The notes: generated by a model from the sequence alone, not told the origin. Shown: positions 34,178 to 42,858, counted from the stretch's first letter. The stretch: 54,713 nucleotides of DNA from JBOFFC01 sp051648405 (GCA_051648405.1 JBOFFC010000036.1:1-54713), one strand, 5' to 3'. Numbers and translations: made by a program.

Positions 34178-35335
34178 TCAGCCGGTGCACTTCACGACGC
34201 AGCGCGGGTTGAGCACCGCCGCGGCCCCGCGCTCGCTCGCCTTGAAGCGCAGCACGACGTCGCTCGTGAAGTCGGCCTCGCTCCCCAGCGGCGCCTGCGT
34301 GACCGTGATCGGCCAGTTCTCCATGTAGGCGAACGCCTTGCGGAAGTCGCCGAGGAACCACCACTTCTTCGCCGCGTCGGCCGACACCCCCGTGGCGAGC
34401 ACGCGCCGGAACGCCAGCCGGCTCTCGGCCACCTCGTAGCCCCGCAGCGGGTTGGCCGCGTAGGTAGTCGTCGCCGCGGTCCCCCCCTCGTAAGAGATCT
34501 GCGCCGCGCTGAACACCCGCTGGGCCGCGTGCCGGTACGCCGGCATGACCAGCACCTGCGTCCCCCTCAGGACAACCGGCTCGCCGGTCGCCGGATCGAC
34601 GATCTCCGCCAGACGCTGCTCGGCCGCATCGACGTCCGTCCAGTCCACGAGCTCGTTCGCCGTCACCACGTTCACCCATGCGCCGCTGGCGAGGTACGTG
34701 TTGGACGCCACCCCGCGGTGCTTGAAGTTGTTGGTGATCCCGAGCACCAGGTCCAGCAGTCGCTTCTCCTTGTTGTGGCCGAGGACCTCGCCGACCTCGG
34801 CGGCCCGCGACAACACCAGGTTCGTGCGATCGAAGAAGATCGCCTCGCGGGTCACGGGGACGATGAACCCCCGTTTGGTCGTCGAGGGGGTCTCGATGTA
34901 GTCCTCGTCGAACCCCAGGCTCGGGTAGGGCATCCCCGCGCCGACCTCGTCGATCTGATCGGCGACGCGTGTCGCGCCGGGGATCTTCTCGCCGTCGAGC
35001 CGCGTCGGGATCGTGCTCACCATCCTCGACACGACGAACGCCTCGTTGGTGTACGCCTCAAGGACCTTCGACTGCACGACCTGCGCCGCGACCGTGCGGA
35101 ACGCACTCGCATCGACCCCCTCCTGCTCCGTGAGCGGGTCGCCCCCCGACCGCGGGTCGAGCGTGCGGACCCATTCGCGGCCGTCGGGCACGAGCGCCTC
35201 GGCCAAGTCGCGGAGGCTGAAGTCCTCGGCCTTCAGCGTCCCCTCGGCGAGCGCCTCGGTCAGGTGCTCGGTCGTGCGCGCCGGCCCGTCGAGGTCGTAA
35301 CGCCGCTTCAGTTCGCGGTAGTTCAGGCTCTTCAC
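34178..35335 (-). CDS. Phage major capsid protein
   Basis: A 385-aa protein starting at GTG 35333-35335, with a good AGGAG site ~7 bases upstream. The N-terminal ~90 residues are helical (LKRRYDLDGPARTTEHLTEA) and may act as scaffold or be cleaved. The remainder has the pattern of Mu-like/HK97-fold capsids: MVSTIPTRLDGEKIPG, TKRGFIVPVTREAIFFDRTN, and a late WWFLGDFRKAFAYMENWPIT. It has no transmembrane region. The preceding genes encode a decoration-like and a protease-like protein, as expected. Confidence 0.85.
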   Translation of the reverse strand: MKSLNYRELKRRYDLDGPARTTEHLTEALAEGTLKAEDFSLRDLAEALVPDGREWVRTLDPRSGGDPLTEQEGVDASAFRTVAAQVVQSKVLEAYTNEAFVVSRMVSTIPTRLDGEKIPGATRVADQIDEVGAGMPYPSLGFDEDYIETPSTTKRGFIVPVTREAIFFDRTNLVLSRAAEVGEVLGHNKEKRLLDLVLGITNNFKHRGVASNTYLASGAWVNVVTANELVDWTDVDAAEQRLAEIVDPATGEPVVLRGTQVLVMPAYRHAAQRVFSAAQISYEGGTAATTTYAANPLRGYEVAESRLAFRRVLATGVSADAAKKWWFLGDFRKAFAYMENWPITVTQAPLGSEADFTSDVVLRFKASERGAAAVLNPRCVVKCTG

Positions 35336-35395
35336 AGCGGACTCCTGGATTGCGGGCTTCGGGAAGAAAGCGCTCTACGCCAAACCACTGCCGGC

Positions 35396-35869
35396 TCAGG
35401 CGGGCGCCTGCGGACCGCCGCGCGTGACCGTGCTGACGACGTCCACCAGCACGCGCGGGGCGGCGGCCGCGGTGGCCTTTGCGCACCGACCGATGGCGCC
35501 GGCGACCGAGACCGCTGTCCCGACTCGCTGCCGCTCGAGCAGCGTCCCCGCGGTGTTCTCCGTGGCGCCGACGAGCGCGCCGATCGGGAAGCTCAACGGG
35601 GCGCAGTCGAACTCGAACACCCCCGTCGTCGCGACCCGGATGGGGGCTGTGCTCCCCACCGCCGAGGCCTGCATCGCGACCCCCAGGAACACGTCCTGGA
35701 ACGCCTGTTGATTCAGCACCAAGGTCTCTTGGTCCTGCATCAACGAAGCGGGGTTCGCCACGCCGTCGTCCAGGTAAAGCAGGTCACCGATCTCGATCGC
35801 CCCCTCCGAGGCGGGGGCCATCATCACGGGGTTCGTGTCGCCGTAGCGCCAGCGCATCGTGTTGGGCAT
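35396..35869 (-). CDS. Phage decoration/head-stabilising-like protein
   Basis: A 157-aa protein starting at ATG 35869 (MPNTMRWRYGDTNPVMM). It is rich in beta strands and small residues: EGAIEIGDLLYLDDG, FLGVAMQASAVGS, VFEFDCAPLSFPIGALVGAT. The pattern is typical of small head-decoration proteins (DUF2190-like). Its position directly before the capsid gene supports this. No catalytic motif. Confidence 0.65.
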   Translation of the reverse strand: MPNTMRWRYGDTNPVMMAPASEGAIEIGDLLYLDDGVANPASLMQDQETLVLNQQAFQDVFLGVAMQASAVGSTAPIRVATTGVFEFDCAPLSFPIGALVGATENTAGTLLERQRVGTAVSVAGAIGRCAKATAAAAPRVLVDVVSTVTRGGPQAPA

Positions 35870-35934
35870 CACTCGGTCTCCAGGAAGGGAACGGGACTCG
35901 GTGCGTTCGCTCGACCGCAGGTTGGGGTCGGCCC

Positions 35935-36825
35935 TTACGGCCGGCGCTTGGTGATCGCTGCAACGAACTCCCGCGACGTGCGCGGCGCGCCCGTCGCGGG
36001 GGCGTACACGGGGCTTTCGCGCGACTCGGGCGGTCGCGTCGAGCGCGGCGAGCCCCCCGCACGCACCAGGCGCGCAAGGCCATCGACTGCGGCGTCGAGC
36101 AGCCCGGGGGGCGCCCACGCGAGCGCCTCGACCAGCGCCTCGACCAGCGCCTCGGACGGGGGCTCGCCGTCGATCGACAGGCGCCGCGCTAGCAACGCCC
36201 CCTCGACGCGCCGACGCGCCCCGACGCAGCGCAGCTCCTCGCGCAGCCGCTCGACTTCCGCGAACGCCTCGCTCGGCCGCTCGCCGATCGCGCCGAGCGC
36301 CTCGTGCTCGAAGAGCCCCGCGGTTGTGGCCGGGTCGGCCACCAAATCGACGCTCCGCACGCCGGTGATCTCTTCGACGATCACCCCTTCGGCGGAGCTA
36401 CGCGTCCGGGCGACCACGTTGTGCGACAGGCCGACGTTCTGCGAAGCGTGCTCGGCGTCCCACGCGAGCTGCTCGGCGAGTGCGTGCCGCGGGTTGTAGT
36501 GCAGGTCGCCGAACAGCCCCTCTTCCGCCACCAGCCGCACGTTCCGCACCACCCCCAGGCGGTCGCGGTAATCGCGCGGCCCGAGCGGGTCCCCCGCCGG
36601 GTGGTTGACGTTGACCTTCGCCCCCTCGTAGAGGGGCATCGCCCCGCGGAGCGCAGTCTCGCGGTACACGCGGCCGTTGCGCGACCGCAGGCCGAGCAGC
36701 TTCACGCCGCGCAGCACCCCTTCGAGCGGGTCCCCCAGCAGGGTCGCACCGCCGCTCGTGACGAACTCTTGCAACGGGCCTTCGCGGAGCGGCTCGGGGG
36801 CCTCCCCGGGATCGGTTTCGTGCAT
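35935..36825 (-). CDS. Prohead-protease-like protein
   Basis: A 296-aa protein starting at ATG 36825 with a strong GGAGG site 8 bases upstream. NGRVYRETALRGAMPLYEG, KVNVNHPAGDPLG and QNVGLSHNVVA, then IVEEITGVRSVDLVADPA, follow the pattern of phage prohead proteases, with His and Ser in plausible catalytic settings. The C-terminal third is Ala/Glu/Arg-rich and helical (EALVEALVEALAWAPPG) and may be a scaffold domain. This arrangement (protease-scaffold then capsid) is common in phages. The exact catalytic triad is not confirmed. Confidence 0.65.
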   Translation of the reverse strand: MHETDPGEAPEPLREGPLQEFVTSGGATLLGDPLEGVLRGVKLLGLRSRNGRVYRETALRGAMPLYEGAKVNVNHPAGDPLGPRDYRDRLGVVRNVRLVAEEGLFGDLHYNPRHALAEQLAWDAEHASQNVGLSHNVVARTRSSAEGVIVEEITGVRSVDLVADPATTAGLFEHEALGAIGERPSEAFAEVERLREELRCVGARRRVEGALLARRLSIDGEPPSEALVEALVEALAWAPPGLLDAAVDGLARLVRAGGSPRSTRPPESRESPVYAPATGAPRTSREFVAAITKRRP

Positions 36826-36847
36826 GGTGACCTCCGAGGAAACGAAA

Positions 36848-36898
36848 CGAGCCCCCAACGGGCGGCGCGCGAGCGCGACCGTCGTCGTTGGGGGCTCG
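36848..36898 (-). terminator. Strong hairpin before the protease gene (terminator or attenuator)
   Basis: The perfect 13-base arms cgagcccccaacg (36848-36860) and cgttgggggctcg (36886-36898) are separated by 25 bases. On the minus strand the hairpin is followed by tttcgtttcc and then the GGAGG ribosome site and ATG of the protease gene. It could reduce read-through from portal/terminase into the capsid genes, or protect a processed mRNA end. Confidence 0.5.
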
Positions 36899-36979
36899 AG
36901 GGGAAACGCGGCGCGGGGATGACCCGGCTCCGCTCGTCTCGACGCCGAGTAGAAGCACCCGTCCGCCGTTGGCGCAGGG

Positions 36980-37192
36980 CTAGCGGAGCGTTCGGTCGGT
37001 CGTGACGCGGACGTGCTGGATGTTCCCGTCTTGCACGGTCATCGCGAGCGACACGACGCCAAAGAAGCCGGGCTTCGAGGCCTCGGCGACGATCGCCACG
37101 AAGGCGTCGTGCGCCTGACCGACCTTGCCGCGTCCGGCGCGTGCCGGCGGCCCCGCGGGATGGTCGGCCACAACGTGTGTTGCGTTCGTCAT
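36980..37192 (-). CDS. Small protein resembling the YezD/DUF2292 family
   Basis: A 70-aa protein. The last ~28 residues (FFGVVSLAMTVQDGNIQHVR then VTTDRTLR) resemble the beta-strand core of YezD/DUF2292 proteins, which end with a similar VxDGxIxxIExxExxR pattern. The N-terminus is Pro/Ala-rich. It lies between portal and protease genes. Its role in the module is unknown, and the resemblance is by eye only. Confidence 0.5.
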   Translation of the reverse strand: MTNATHVVADHPAGPPARAGRGKVGQAHDAFVAIVAEASKPGFFGVVSLAMTVQDGNIQHVRVTTDRTLR

Positions 37193-37228
37193 GGCCGTGA
37201 TTCTACCGTACAGAACAGATGCTCATCG

Positions 37229-38596
37229 CTACGAAACTGGGCCACCCGCCGCGCTCGGCCGCGTGTCGTGCGTCCGGCAATTCTCTTGCTCTTGGTCGTA
37301 GTCGAGGCCCAGCCGCCGGCTCCACGACTGAGGGGAGAGCAGGCCACGGCGGTGCGCGATCTCGTCGATGCGCGCCTCTTGCAGTCGGTCGCGGACCGAG
37401 ATCGACGGCGCGGTCGCCTGCACCTCGATCACGCGCGGCGCGTCCGCCGGCAGGCGCCCGGCGATCACCGCGTTCCGAAGCACCGCGGCGAGCACCCGCT
37501 GGTCTTCCTCGATCATCGCCGCCTGGAGCCGCTCGAACATCTTCACCGCCGGCCCTTCGGCCACCATCGTCGAAGCGAAGTTCGCGTTCGACGCGTCGGA
37601 GGTGAACATGAACTCGGGCATCACCAGCCGCGCCGCGACGGCCCGCAGCTCGGCTTGGAGGATCGTGACGTAGCTGCCGGCGTCGACCCTGGTGGCGGGG
37701 AAGTCGTACTCGAGCCCCGCGGGGGCGTCGAGGATCGTCCCCGGCCCGTACTCGGTCACTCGCCGTGTGCGCCCCTGCGAGTCGATCGTCTCCCCCGACG
37801 AGCGGTCGGCGACGAACCGCTCGACCCCCGATCGCGACGCGCTGCGGTGCTTTCGGATCAGCGCGATCGCCGACTGGATCTCCGCAACCACGCTCATGTT
37901 CCGCAGCAGCTTCTCGGCGCGGCGGAGGTTCTTCCGAACGGGGGTCAGCAGCGGAAGGCCACGCTTCGCGTTGCGATCGACGTTCGCCTTGCGGTGCTGA
38001 ACCTCGGCGCCATCGACCAGGCGTCCGTCGATGTAGTAGCCGAGCGCCGTCTCGACGTCGCCGACGTCCGTCAGCACCCCGTGGCTCGCCGCGGGGTTCG
38101 CGGCAGCTTCGGCCGGCGTCGCCACGCACTCGGGCTCGACGAACCGCACGAGGGTCATGCCATCGGGTTGCGCGAAGAGCCGTAGGAAGGCCTCGCCGTC
38201 GCGGTCCAGTCGGCGCATCGCCTCTTGCTGCCGTGAATGCCACGAGTTGGCGACCAGGAACTCGTCGATCACTTCCTGAACCATCGCGGCCCAGCCACGG
38301 GGCGCGTCGCACCCCTTGCGCGGTGTGGCGTGGTACACGTGCCCCGTGCCAACCACGTAGCTGACGCGGTTCTCGAGGCCGTTGATCGCGAACTCGTTCG
38401 TCAAAGCGAGCCGCCGGCTCTCGTCGCGCAGCCGCTCGAGCAGCGGCAACGTCAGCCCCCCGCCACTCCCCGACTCGTGGCCCACCGGCGCCCACGGCTC
38501 GTCCCCGTCCCCCGCGTAGGCGTCGCGCGGATCGACGAAGCGGTCCCACAGGGCGTCGAACGCCTCGGCCAGCCGTTGCTCGATCGAGTTCGTCAT
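37229..38596 (-). CDS. Phage portal protein (lambda-type)
   Basis: A 455-aa protein with a ggagg site upstream of ATG 38596. Portal family features are the N-terminal RDESRRLALTNEFAINGLEN, VGTGHVYH and EVIDEFLVANSWHSRQQEAM, followed by DGEAFLRLFAQPDGMTLVRF. The late segment ELRAVAARLVMPEFMFTSDA ending SNANFASTMVAEGP is highly typical of lambda-B-like portals. It forms the ring through which DNA enters the capsid and contacts the terminase encoded just upstream. Confidence 0.88.
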   Translation of the reverse strand: MTNSIEQRLAEAFDALWDRFVDPRDAYAGDGDEPWAPVGHESGSGGGLTLPLLERLRDESRRLALTNEFAINGLENRVSYVVGTGHVYHATPRKGCDAPRGWAAMVQEVIDEFLVANSWHSRQQEAMRRLDRDGEAFLRLFAQPDGMTLVRFVEPECVATPAEAAANPAASHGVLTDVGDVETALGYYIDGRLVDGAEVQHRKANVDRNAKRGLPLLTPVRKNLRRAEKLLRNMSVVAEIQSAIALIRKHRSASRSGVERFVADRSSGETIDSQGRTRRVTEYGPGTILDAPAGLEYDFPATRVDAGSYVTILQAELRAVAARLVMPEFMFTSDASNANFASTMVAEGPAVKMFERLQAAMIEEDQRVLAAVLRNAVIAGRLPADAPRVIEVQATAPSISVRDRLQEARIDEIAHRRGLLSPQSWSRRLGLDYDQEQENCRTHDTRPSAAGGPVS

Positions 38597-38652
38597 TTCC
38601 GCAGTGCCTCCCTAGGTCGTGTTCCGAGTTTCCTGGAAGAGCCGTCGCCCGC

Positions 38653-40221
38653 TCACGCTCCGTTCCGCCACACGTCCTCCGCCAGCCGCAGCGCCATCTC
38701 GAGGGCGTCCGGTCCGTCGTCGTGCGTCCCCAGCGGGAAGTCGCGTAGCTGGTCGATCAGTAGCCGCGTCCCCGCCGACCCCCGCAGGAACTTCAGCCGC
38801 CGCTGCGACAGGTAGGGGCCGAGCCGGCGGACGCGGACCTGCTTGTTCACGTTGTTGTGGACTTCGCAGGGGGTGACGCCGACCACGCCGCGCCGCTGGA
38901 ACTCGCCGAGGAACTCGCCCGCCAGGAGTTGCTGCCACTGATTCGACTCGACCCCCAACACCGCAGGACGGAACCGCTGGCAGCAGTCGACGACGTCCGA
39001 CGCCATCTGCGCCGTCGGTCGCCGCGCGAGGTCCCCCTCGACGTGCAGAACGCCGCTCGTGTCGATCCCCAGCAACACGATCGCCGAGTAGTCCCCCTGC
39101 CGGGCGTCGCTCCCTTTGCTCGGATCAACCGCGACGACGCGCAGCGCGAGGTCCCTCGGCCAGGCGTCGAACCAGATCGAGTCGCCGAAGTACGACTCGG
39201 GCCACTCGCACCGCTCGGGGTCGATCGGCGACGACTGCTTCTCGCGCTCGAACGCCGTGTGGCCGCTCTCCACGCGCATCCGCATCAGCGTGTAGAGGTC
39301 TTCCTCCTCGGGCCACAGCAGCTCGGCGCCACGATCCATCGCGGCTCGGTTCCGGCCGTAGAAGCGCATCGCGCGACCCTCGGCATCGACTCGGTCGAGG
39401 TCGCAGTAGAGCGCCTCCCACTCGCCCCACAGTTCGCTCGCGTCGGGCCAGCGGACGATCGACTGGAACCGCCTCGACCCCCACCCCGCGGTCCTGTCGA
39501 GCCGCATCGCGAGCGCGTCGCGGTGCAGCGCCGTCGCCAGGTTCACGACGTTCGTCTCCTTCGTCCCCGCCTTGAGCAGTGTCCCGTGGAACCAGTCCCA
39601 CGACGCCCCGCGCTGGTAGGCCGAGGCGATGTGCGCGTCGTTCTGCAGGTCGTCGCACACGATCAACGTCGGTCGATTCGCGCGTCGCCGCCTGCCGCGC
39701 AGCCGCTGCCCCGTCCCGTACGCCTCGATCACCACGCCGTTTCGGAGCTCGATCCCCCCCGCGCGCCAGCGCGGCCCTTTGCCGACCCCGCTCGGGTAAC
39801 ACTCGGCAAGCCGCGCGTTCTCCACGAGCTCGGACTTGAGGTTCTCCAGGTGCGTCTGCGCTTGGCCCTTGGTGTCGCTGACGATCCAGATGTACGGCTC
39901 GCTCCGCCGGAGCGCCGCTCGCAGCACCAGGGCGAGCGTCCCGATCGTCGACTTCGCGCCGCCGCGCGGCCCGATCAGGTTGACCTTCGTCCCCCGCGCT
40001 ACGGCCATCTCGTCGCATCGCTCGGCGAGCCAGCGGTGCATCGCCGACGGGGGCTTGGCGAAATGAGCGGGGAGGAAGCGCTTCCCCCACGCCAAGAGCC
40101 CGTCGCTATCGACAAGCAGTCGATCGGCCGCTAGCGGCTTGGCGGCGAACGCGCTGCGCACGGCGCGCCGCAGCGTCCGACCGAGCGCCGCGGCGTAGCG
40201 GTCTGCGGGCGAGTCGCTCAC
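38653..40221 (-). CDS. Phage terminase large subunit
   Basis: A 522-aa DNA-packaging motor. I place the start at GTG 40221 (VSDSPADRYAAALG), which overlaps the terminase small subunit stop as GTGA; the far longer open frame is a shadow. The ATPase has Walker A LIGPRGGAKSTIG (~83-90) and Walker B PTLIVCDDLQND. The nuclease domain has AVDPSKGSDARQGDYSAIVL, GVESNQW and HDDGPDALEMAL, providing the acidic metal-binding residues. Both domains appear intact, so the motor may be functional. The portal follows 56 bases downstream. Confidence 0.93.
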   Translation of the reverse strand: MSDSPADRYAAALGRTLRRAVRSAFAAKPLAADRLLVDSDGLLAWGKRFLPAHFAKPPSAMHRWLAERCDEMAVARGTKVNLIGPRGGAKSTIGTLALVLRAALRRSEPYIWIVSDTKGQAQTHLENLKSELVENARLAECYPSGVGKGPRWRAGGIELRNGVVIEAYGTGQRLRGRRRRANRPTLIVCDDLQNDAHIASAYQRGASWDWFHGTLLKAGTKETNVVNLATALHRDALAMRLDRTAGWGSRRFQSIVRWPDASELWGEWEALYCDLDRVDAEGRAMRFYGRNRAAMDRGAELLWPEEEDLYTLMRMRVESGHTAFEREKQSSPIDPERCEWPESYFGDSIWFDAWPRDLALRVVAVDPSKGSDARQGDYSAIVLLGIDTSGVLHVEGDLARRPTAQMASDVVDCCQRFRPAVLGVESNQWQQLLAGEFLGEFQRRGVVGVTPCEVHNNVNKQVRVRRLGPYLSQRRLKFLRGSAGTRLLIDQLRDFPLGTHDDGPDALEMALRLAEDVWRNGA

Positions 40222-40685
40222 GGCTTGTCTCCCACATGCTCTTGGGCCGGGTCGCCGGCCAGCGGGTCGCCGATCGCCTCGGCGAGCACCGCCAACCGGT
40301 CGAGCACGCGCTGGCGGTCCTCCTCGCTGCGCACCTCGGCGGCGATCCCGCCGGCGACCGTGTTCAGGAACCGCGCCAGCTCGCGCCGCGTCACCAGCCC
40401 CGGGTCGCGCTTCGCGTAGCGGTCGGGCGCCCGGCGCTCGAGCCACCAAAGGCTCGCCCGCCACTGCTTCTCCTCGCGCGCCGCCTGCTGCACGACGCGC
40501 ATGTGCCCCAGCTCGCACCCCGCCTCGGCCCGGCGCAGCTCGACGGCGAAGTCCGCGTCGCGCCGCGCCTCGTCGTCGAGCCCCGCCGCGGTCAGCCCGG
40601 CGTACTTCGCCGCCGTCTCGCGGTCGCACCCGAGCGCCAGAATCGCCACGACATCGCGCTTCTGTTCCTCCGTGAGTGTCTTCAT
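40218..40685 (-). CDS. Terminase small subunit-like protein
   Basis: A 155-aa protein starting at ATG 40685 (MKTLTEEQKRDVVAILALGC). The first 50 residues look like a helix-turn-helix of the small-terminase type (GCDRETAAKYAGLTAAGLDD). The middle contains AAREEKQWRASLWWLERRAP followed by DRYAKRDP, a pattern frequent in small terminases. It overlaps the large subunit gene by 4 bases. It should recognise the packaging site. Confidence 0.78.
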   Translation of the reverse strand: MKTLTEEQKRDVVAILALGCDRETAAKYAGLTAAGLDDEARRDADFAVELRRAEAGCELGHMRVVQQAAREEKQWRASLWWLERRAPDRYAKRDPGLVTRRELARFLNTVAGGIAAEVRSEEDRQRVLDRLAVLAEAIGDPLAGDPAQEHVGDKP

Positions 40686-40728
40686 GAAGCGCTCGATCGT
40701 GCTCGCGGAAGTTCGAGTAACCACAGTT

Positions 40729-40770
40729 CCCCCCACCCCCTTCAGGGGGAGGGGCCGGGGGAGGGGGCGC
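40729..40770. repeat. R7 half-element
   Basis: It reads ccccccacccccttcagggg followed by gaggggccgggggaggggg, matching the half-elements at 42859-42900 and 46111-46149. It fills the start of the 165-base gap between the ABC-GNAT gene and the terminase. No promoter is evident in the gap. Confidence 0.7.
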
Positions 40771-40850
40771 CCCAGGCGCCCGGCGTCGTTGTCTTGCTTC
40801 GCAACTGCGGCACGCCGGCGATTGCACGCCGGAGACGGCTCTATTCGCAG

Positions 40851-41966
40851 TCAGGCGCCTTCGTCCCCCACGTACTCGAACGACACCACCGCACGACCGG
40901 CGGAGCTGCGGTACGCTTGGAAGGCGCTCCCGCGGCGTGACGCCGCGCGACCCGTCCGCCGCACACTGACGGTCCGCCAGCGCGGCGACCTCCGGCAGTG
41001 CGCGACGAGCGCCGGGTGGCCGCTCGTCACGTTGATCCGCAGGCCCTCCGCCCGGTGGAGATCGGCGACCGCTTCTGTGAAGCGCATCCCGATGCCGATC
41101 CCCTGGTAGTCCGGCAGCGTGACGATCCGCGTGAAGCGCCGATGCCCCTTGCGGGCGATCAGCGGCAGCGTCGCCGCGAACGCCACCGGCTCGCCGCGCC
41201 ACGTCGCCAAGTAGCACCGCGCGGAGCGCGCGATCGAACCGTTCAGATAGTGATGACGCGCAAACACTCGCCACGCGTCCACGGCGCAGCGCCGGACTTC
41301 GAGCTCGATCGCGGGCCGTCGAAGACCCCTCCGTTGAAGGGCGCCCGTCGCCATGTCGAGGACCCAGTCGGGCTCGAGCCACTCGGCCACGTCGTAGTGG
41401 CACGTCACGGCGACGAAGCGGCAGCCGATGCTCCCCTTGCGGATTCCTTTGGCGATCGCCGCCGAGCAGACCCGCGCGACGCTCCGATCGACCACGCTCG
41501 TGAACTCGTCGAACGCCACGATCGGCGCAGAAGCTCCTTCAGCCCCTACAGCGAGCGCCCGAGCCAGGTCGCAGCGGAACCGCTCGCCGCCGCTTAGCAC
41601 GCCGTACGGCTTGACCCACGAAGGGGGCGAGCCGAACCCGACGGCGGTGAACAGCTCGACGACTTTGCGAACCGGCAGCTCGCCGAAGCAATCGACCACC
41701 GCGCGGTCGCGGGGCCACTCCCCTGGCTCGTAGAGCGAACCCGCGAACGCCCGCCGCGCGACGGTGCTCTTGCCGCTCCCCGACGGACCGACCACGAGGC
41801 CGATCCGCCAAGGCTCGCCGTCGAGGAGCTCGTCGTCCTCGGGCAGCTCGACGGCGAAGCGCTCGACCGACCGCGCGCCGAGCGCCATGTCGAACATCCC
41901 CGCCACCTGTTGGACCCGGAACGAGTCGTGCACCGGGCACTCTACGTCGATCTCGAGCGTTGGCAC
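40851..41966 (-). CDS. ABC-type ATPase fused to a GNAT-like (Mom-like?) acetyltransferase domain
   Basis: A 371-aa fusion, start GTG 41966 with AAAGGAG six bases upstream. Residues ~1-215 are an ABC ATPase: Walker A GPSGSGKST (60-68), signature LSGGE (124-128), Walker B IVAFDE (D153-E154) and H-loop VAVTCHYD. There is no membrane partner. Residues ~220-345 are GNAT-like: FARHHYLNGSIARSARCYLA, then RFTRIVTLPDYQGIGIGMRF, where QGIGIG fits the acetyl-CoA loop. Phage Mu Mom, a DNA-base-modifying enzyme, is a GNAT-fold protein, so DNA modification is one possibility. The ParB-like gene directly upstream suggests the two work together. Function is inferred. Confidence 0.8.
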   Translation of the reverse strand: MPTLEIDVECPVHDSFRVQQVAGMFDMALGARSVERFAVELPEDDELLDGEPWRIGLVVGPSGSGKSTVARRAFAGSLYEPGEWPRDRAVVDCFGELPVRKVVELFTAVGFGSPPSWVKPYGVLSGGERFRCDLARALAVGAEGASAPIVAFDEFTSVVDRSVARVCSAAIAKGIRKGSIGCRFVAVTCHYDVAEWLEPDWVLDMATGALQRRGLRRPAIELEVRRCAVDAWRVFARHHYLNGSIARSARCYLATWRGEPVAFAATLPLIARKGHRRFTRIVTLPDYQGIGIGMRFTEAVADLHRAEGLRINVTSGHPALVAHCRRSPRWRTVSVRRTGRAASRRGSAFQAYRSSAGRAVVSFEYVGDEGA

Positions 41967-42012
41967 GTCGCACTCCTTTCGTACCGGCGGAAGTCTGCGT
42001 CGGACTTTTGCG

Positions 42013-42573
42013 TCAAAGCGTCAGCACGCGGCAGCGATGCCCTTCGTGCGTTAGCCGCGCGTACAAGGCGCGCTGCGACGCTTCGCCATCGACCTCGACG
42101 ACGACCTGGTAGCTGATCGGGAACTCGACTTCCGCACGGAGCGGCTTCACGTCACCCTCCGTGTGCTCACGGGCGAGCTTCGCGAGCATCTCGCCGACCG
42201 GTTCGCTCTGCGTCGCGACGCTCGACAGCAGCCCCGCGAGCCCCCCCTCGTCGATGCCCGCGAGCGCCCCCAGAGGGTCGTGCGTCAGCAGCACCTTCTC
42301 CGCCTCGGCGTCGTCGAGGTCGAGCACCAGCACCGGCACGATCGCCGACGCCGCCGTCGCAGCCCGGAGGTGCCCGTCCACCAGCTCGAGCGACCCGTCG
42401 GCGAGCTCGCGCGCCAGCAGCGCCCCCGCCATGCCGACCTCGTCGAGCAGACCCCGCAGCACCCGGCGCTGGTGCAACGAGTGCGTGCGCCAGTTCTTGG
42501 GGTGCGGCCGCAGGTCCCCCGCCCGCACGCGCCGCAGCTCCTTCACTCGGTCGCGGATCGCTCGCTTGCTCAT
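42013..42573 (-). CDS. ParB/Srx-like domain protein
   Basis: A 186-aa protein. The N-terminus KRAIRDRVKELRRVRAGDLR and PHPKNWRTHSLHQRRVLRGL lead into the ParB/sulfiredoxin-fold motif GSLELVDGHLRAATAA. It lacks the ParB centromere-binding HTH and the C-terminal dimerisation domain. In phages such stand-alone ParB-like domains occur beside DNA modification or packaging genes and may bind nucleotide or DNA. It overlaps the small membrane protein gene by 4 bases. It lies 46 bases ahead of the ABC-GNAT gene. Confidence 0.8.
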   Translation of the reverse strand: MSKRAIRDRVKELRRVRAGDLRPHPKNWRTHSLHQRRVLRGLLDEVGMAGALLARELADGSLELVDGHLRAATAASAIVPVLVLDLDDAEAEKVLLTHDPLGALAGIDEGGLAGLLSSVATQSEPVGEMLAKLAREHTEGDVKPLRAEVEFPISYQVVVEVDGEASQRALYARLTHEGHRCRVLTL

Positions 42574-42809
42574 GGGCCGCTCCTAAGCGCCAAGGTTCGG
42601 ACATCGTTCTGCAGCAGTCGCACGTCGGATTTCACGTGCCCCAGCTCGGCCTCGAGCCGCGCAAGCCGCTCGCGGCTGGTCGCCGCCAAGTCGTAGACCG
42701 AGTACAGCGTCGCCCCGACGAGCGTCAGGATCGCCAGCGCGAGCGACGCGATCGCGACCCAGTCGGCAGGCGCCAGACGCACACGGTCTGTGTCGCGGAT
42801 TCGGACCAT
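42570..42809 (-). CDS. Small membrane/coiled-coil protein (holin- or haemolysin-XhlA-like)
   Basis: A 79-aa protein with one membrane helix (~18-40, VAIASLALAILTLVGATLYS) followed by a coiled coil (ERLARLEAELGHVKSDVRLL). A single helix plus coiled coil is common in phage lysis accessory or spanin-like proteins. It ends overlapping the ParB-like start. No lysin gene is certain in the module, so a lysis role is a guess. Confidence 0.6.
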   Translation of the reverse strand: MVRIRDTDRVRLAPADWVAIASLALAILTLVGATLYSVYDLAATSRERLARLEAELGHVKSDVRLLQNDVRTLALRSGP

Positions 42810-42858
42810 CGATATCGTCCGTTGAGAGAGTCGCAGCCAAGGCTGTGGGGCGTGTACT

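Noticed and set aside
40222..41403. Extension of the terminase frame upstream to a 916-aa protein
   Set aside because: It would overlap TerS and part of the ABC-GNAT gene. The GTGA overlap at 40218-40221 gives a natural start.
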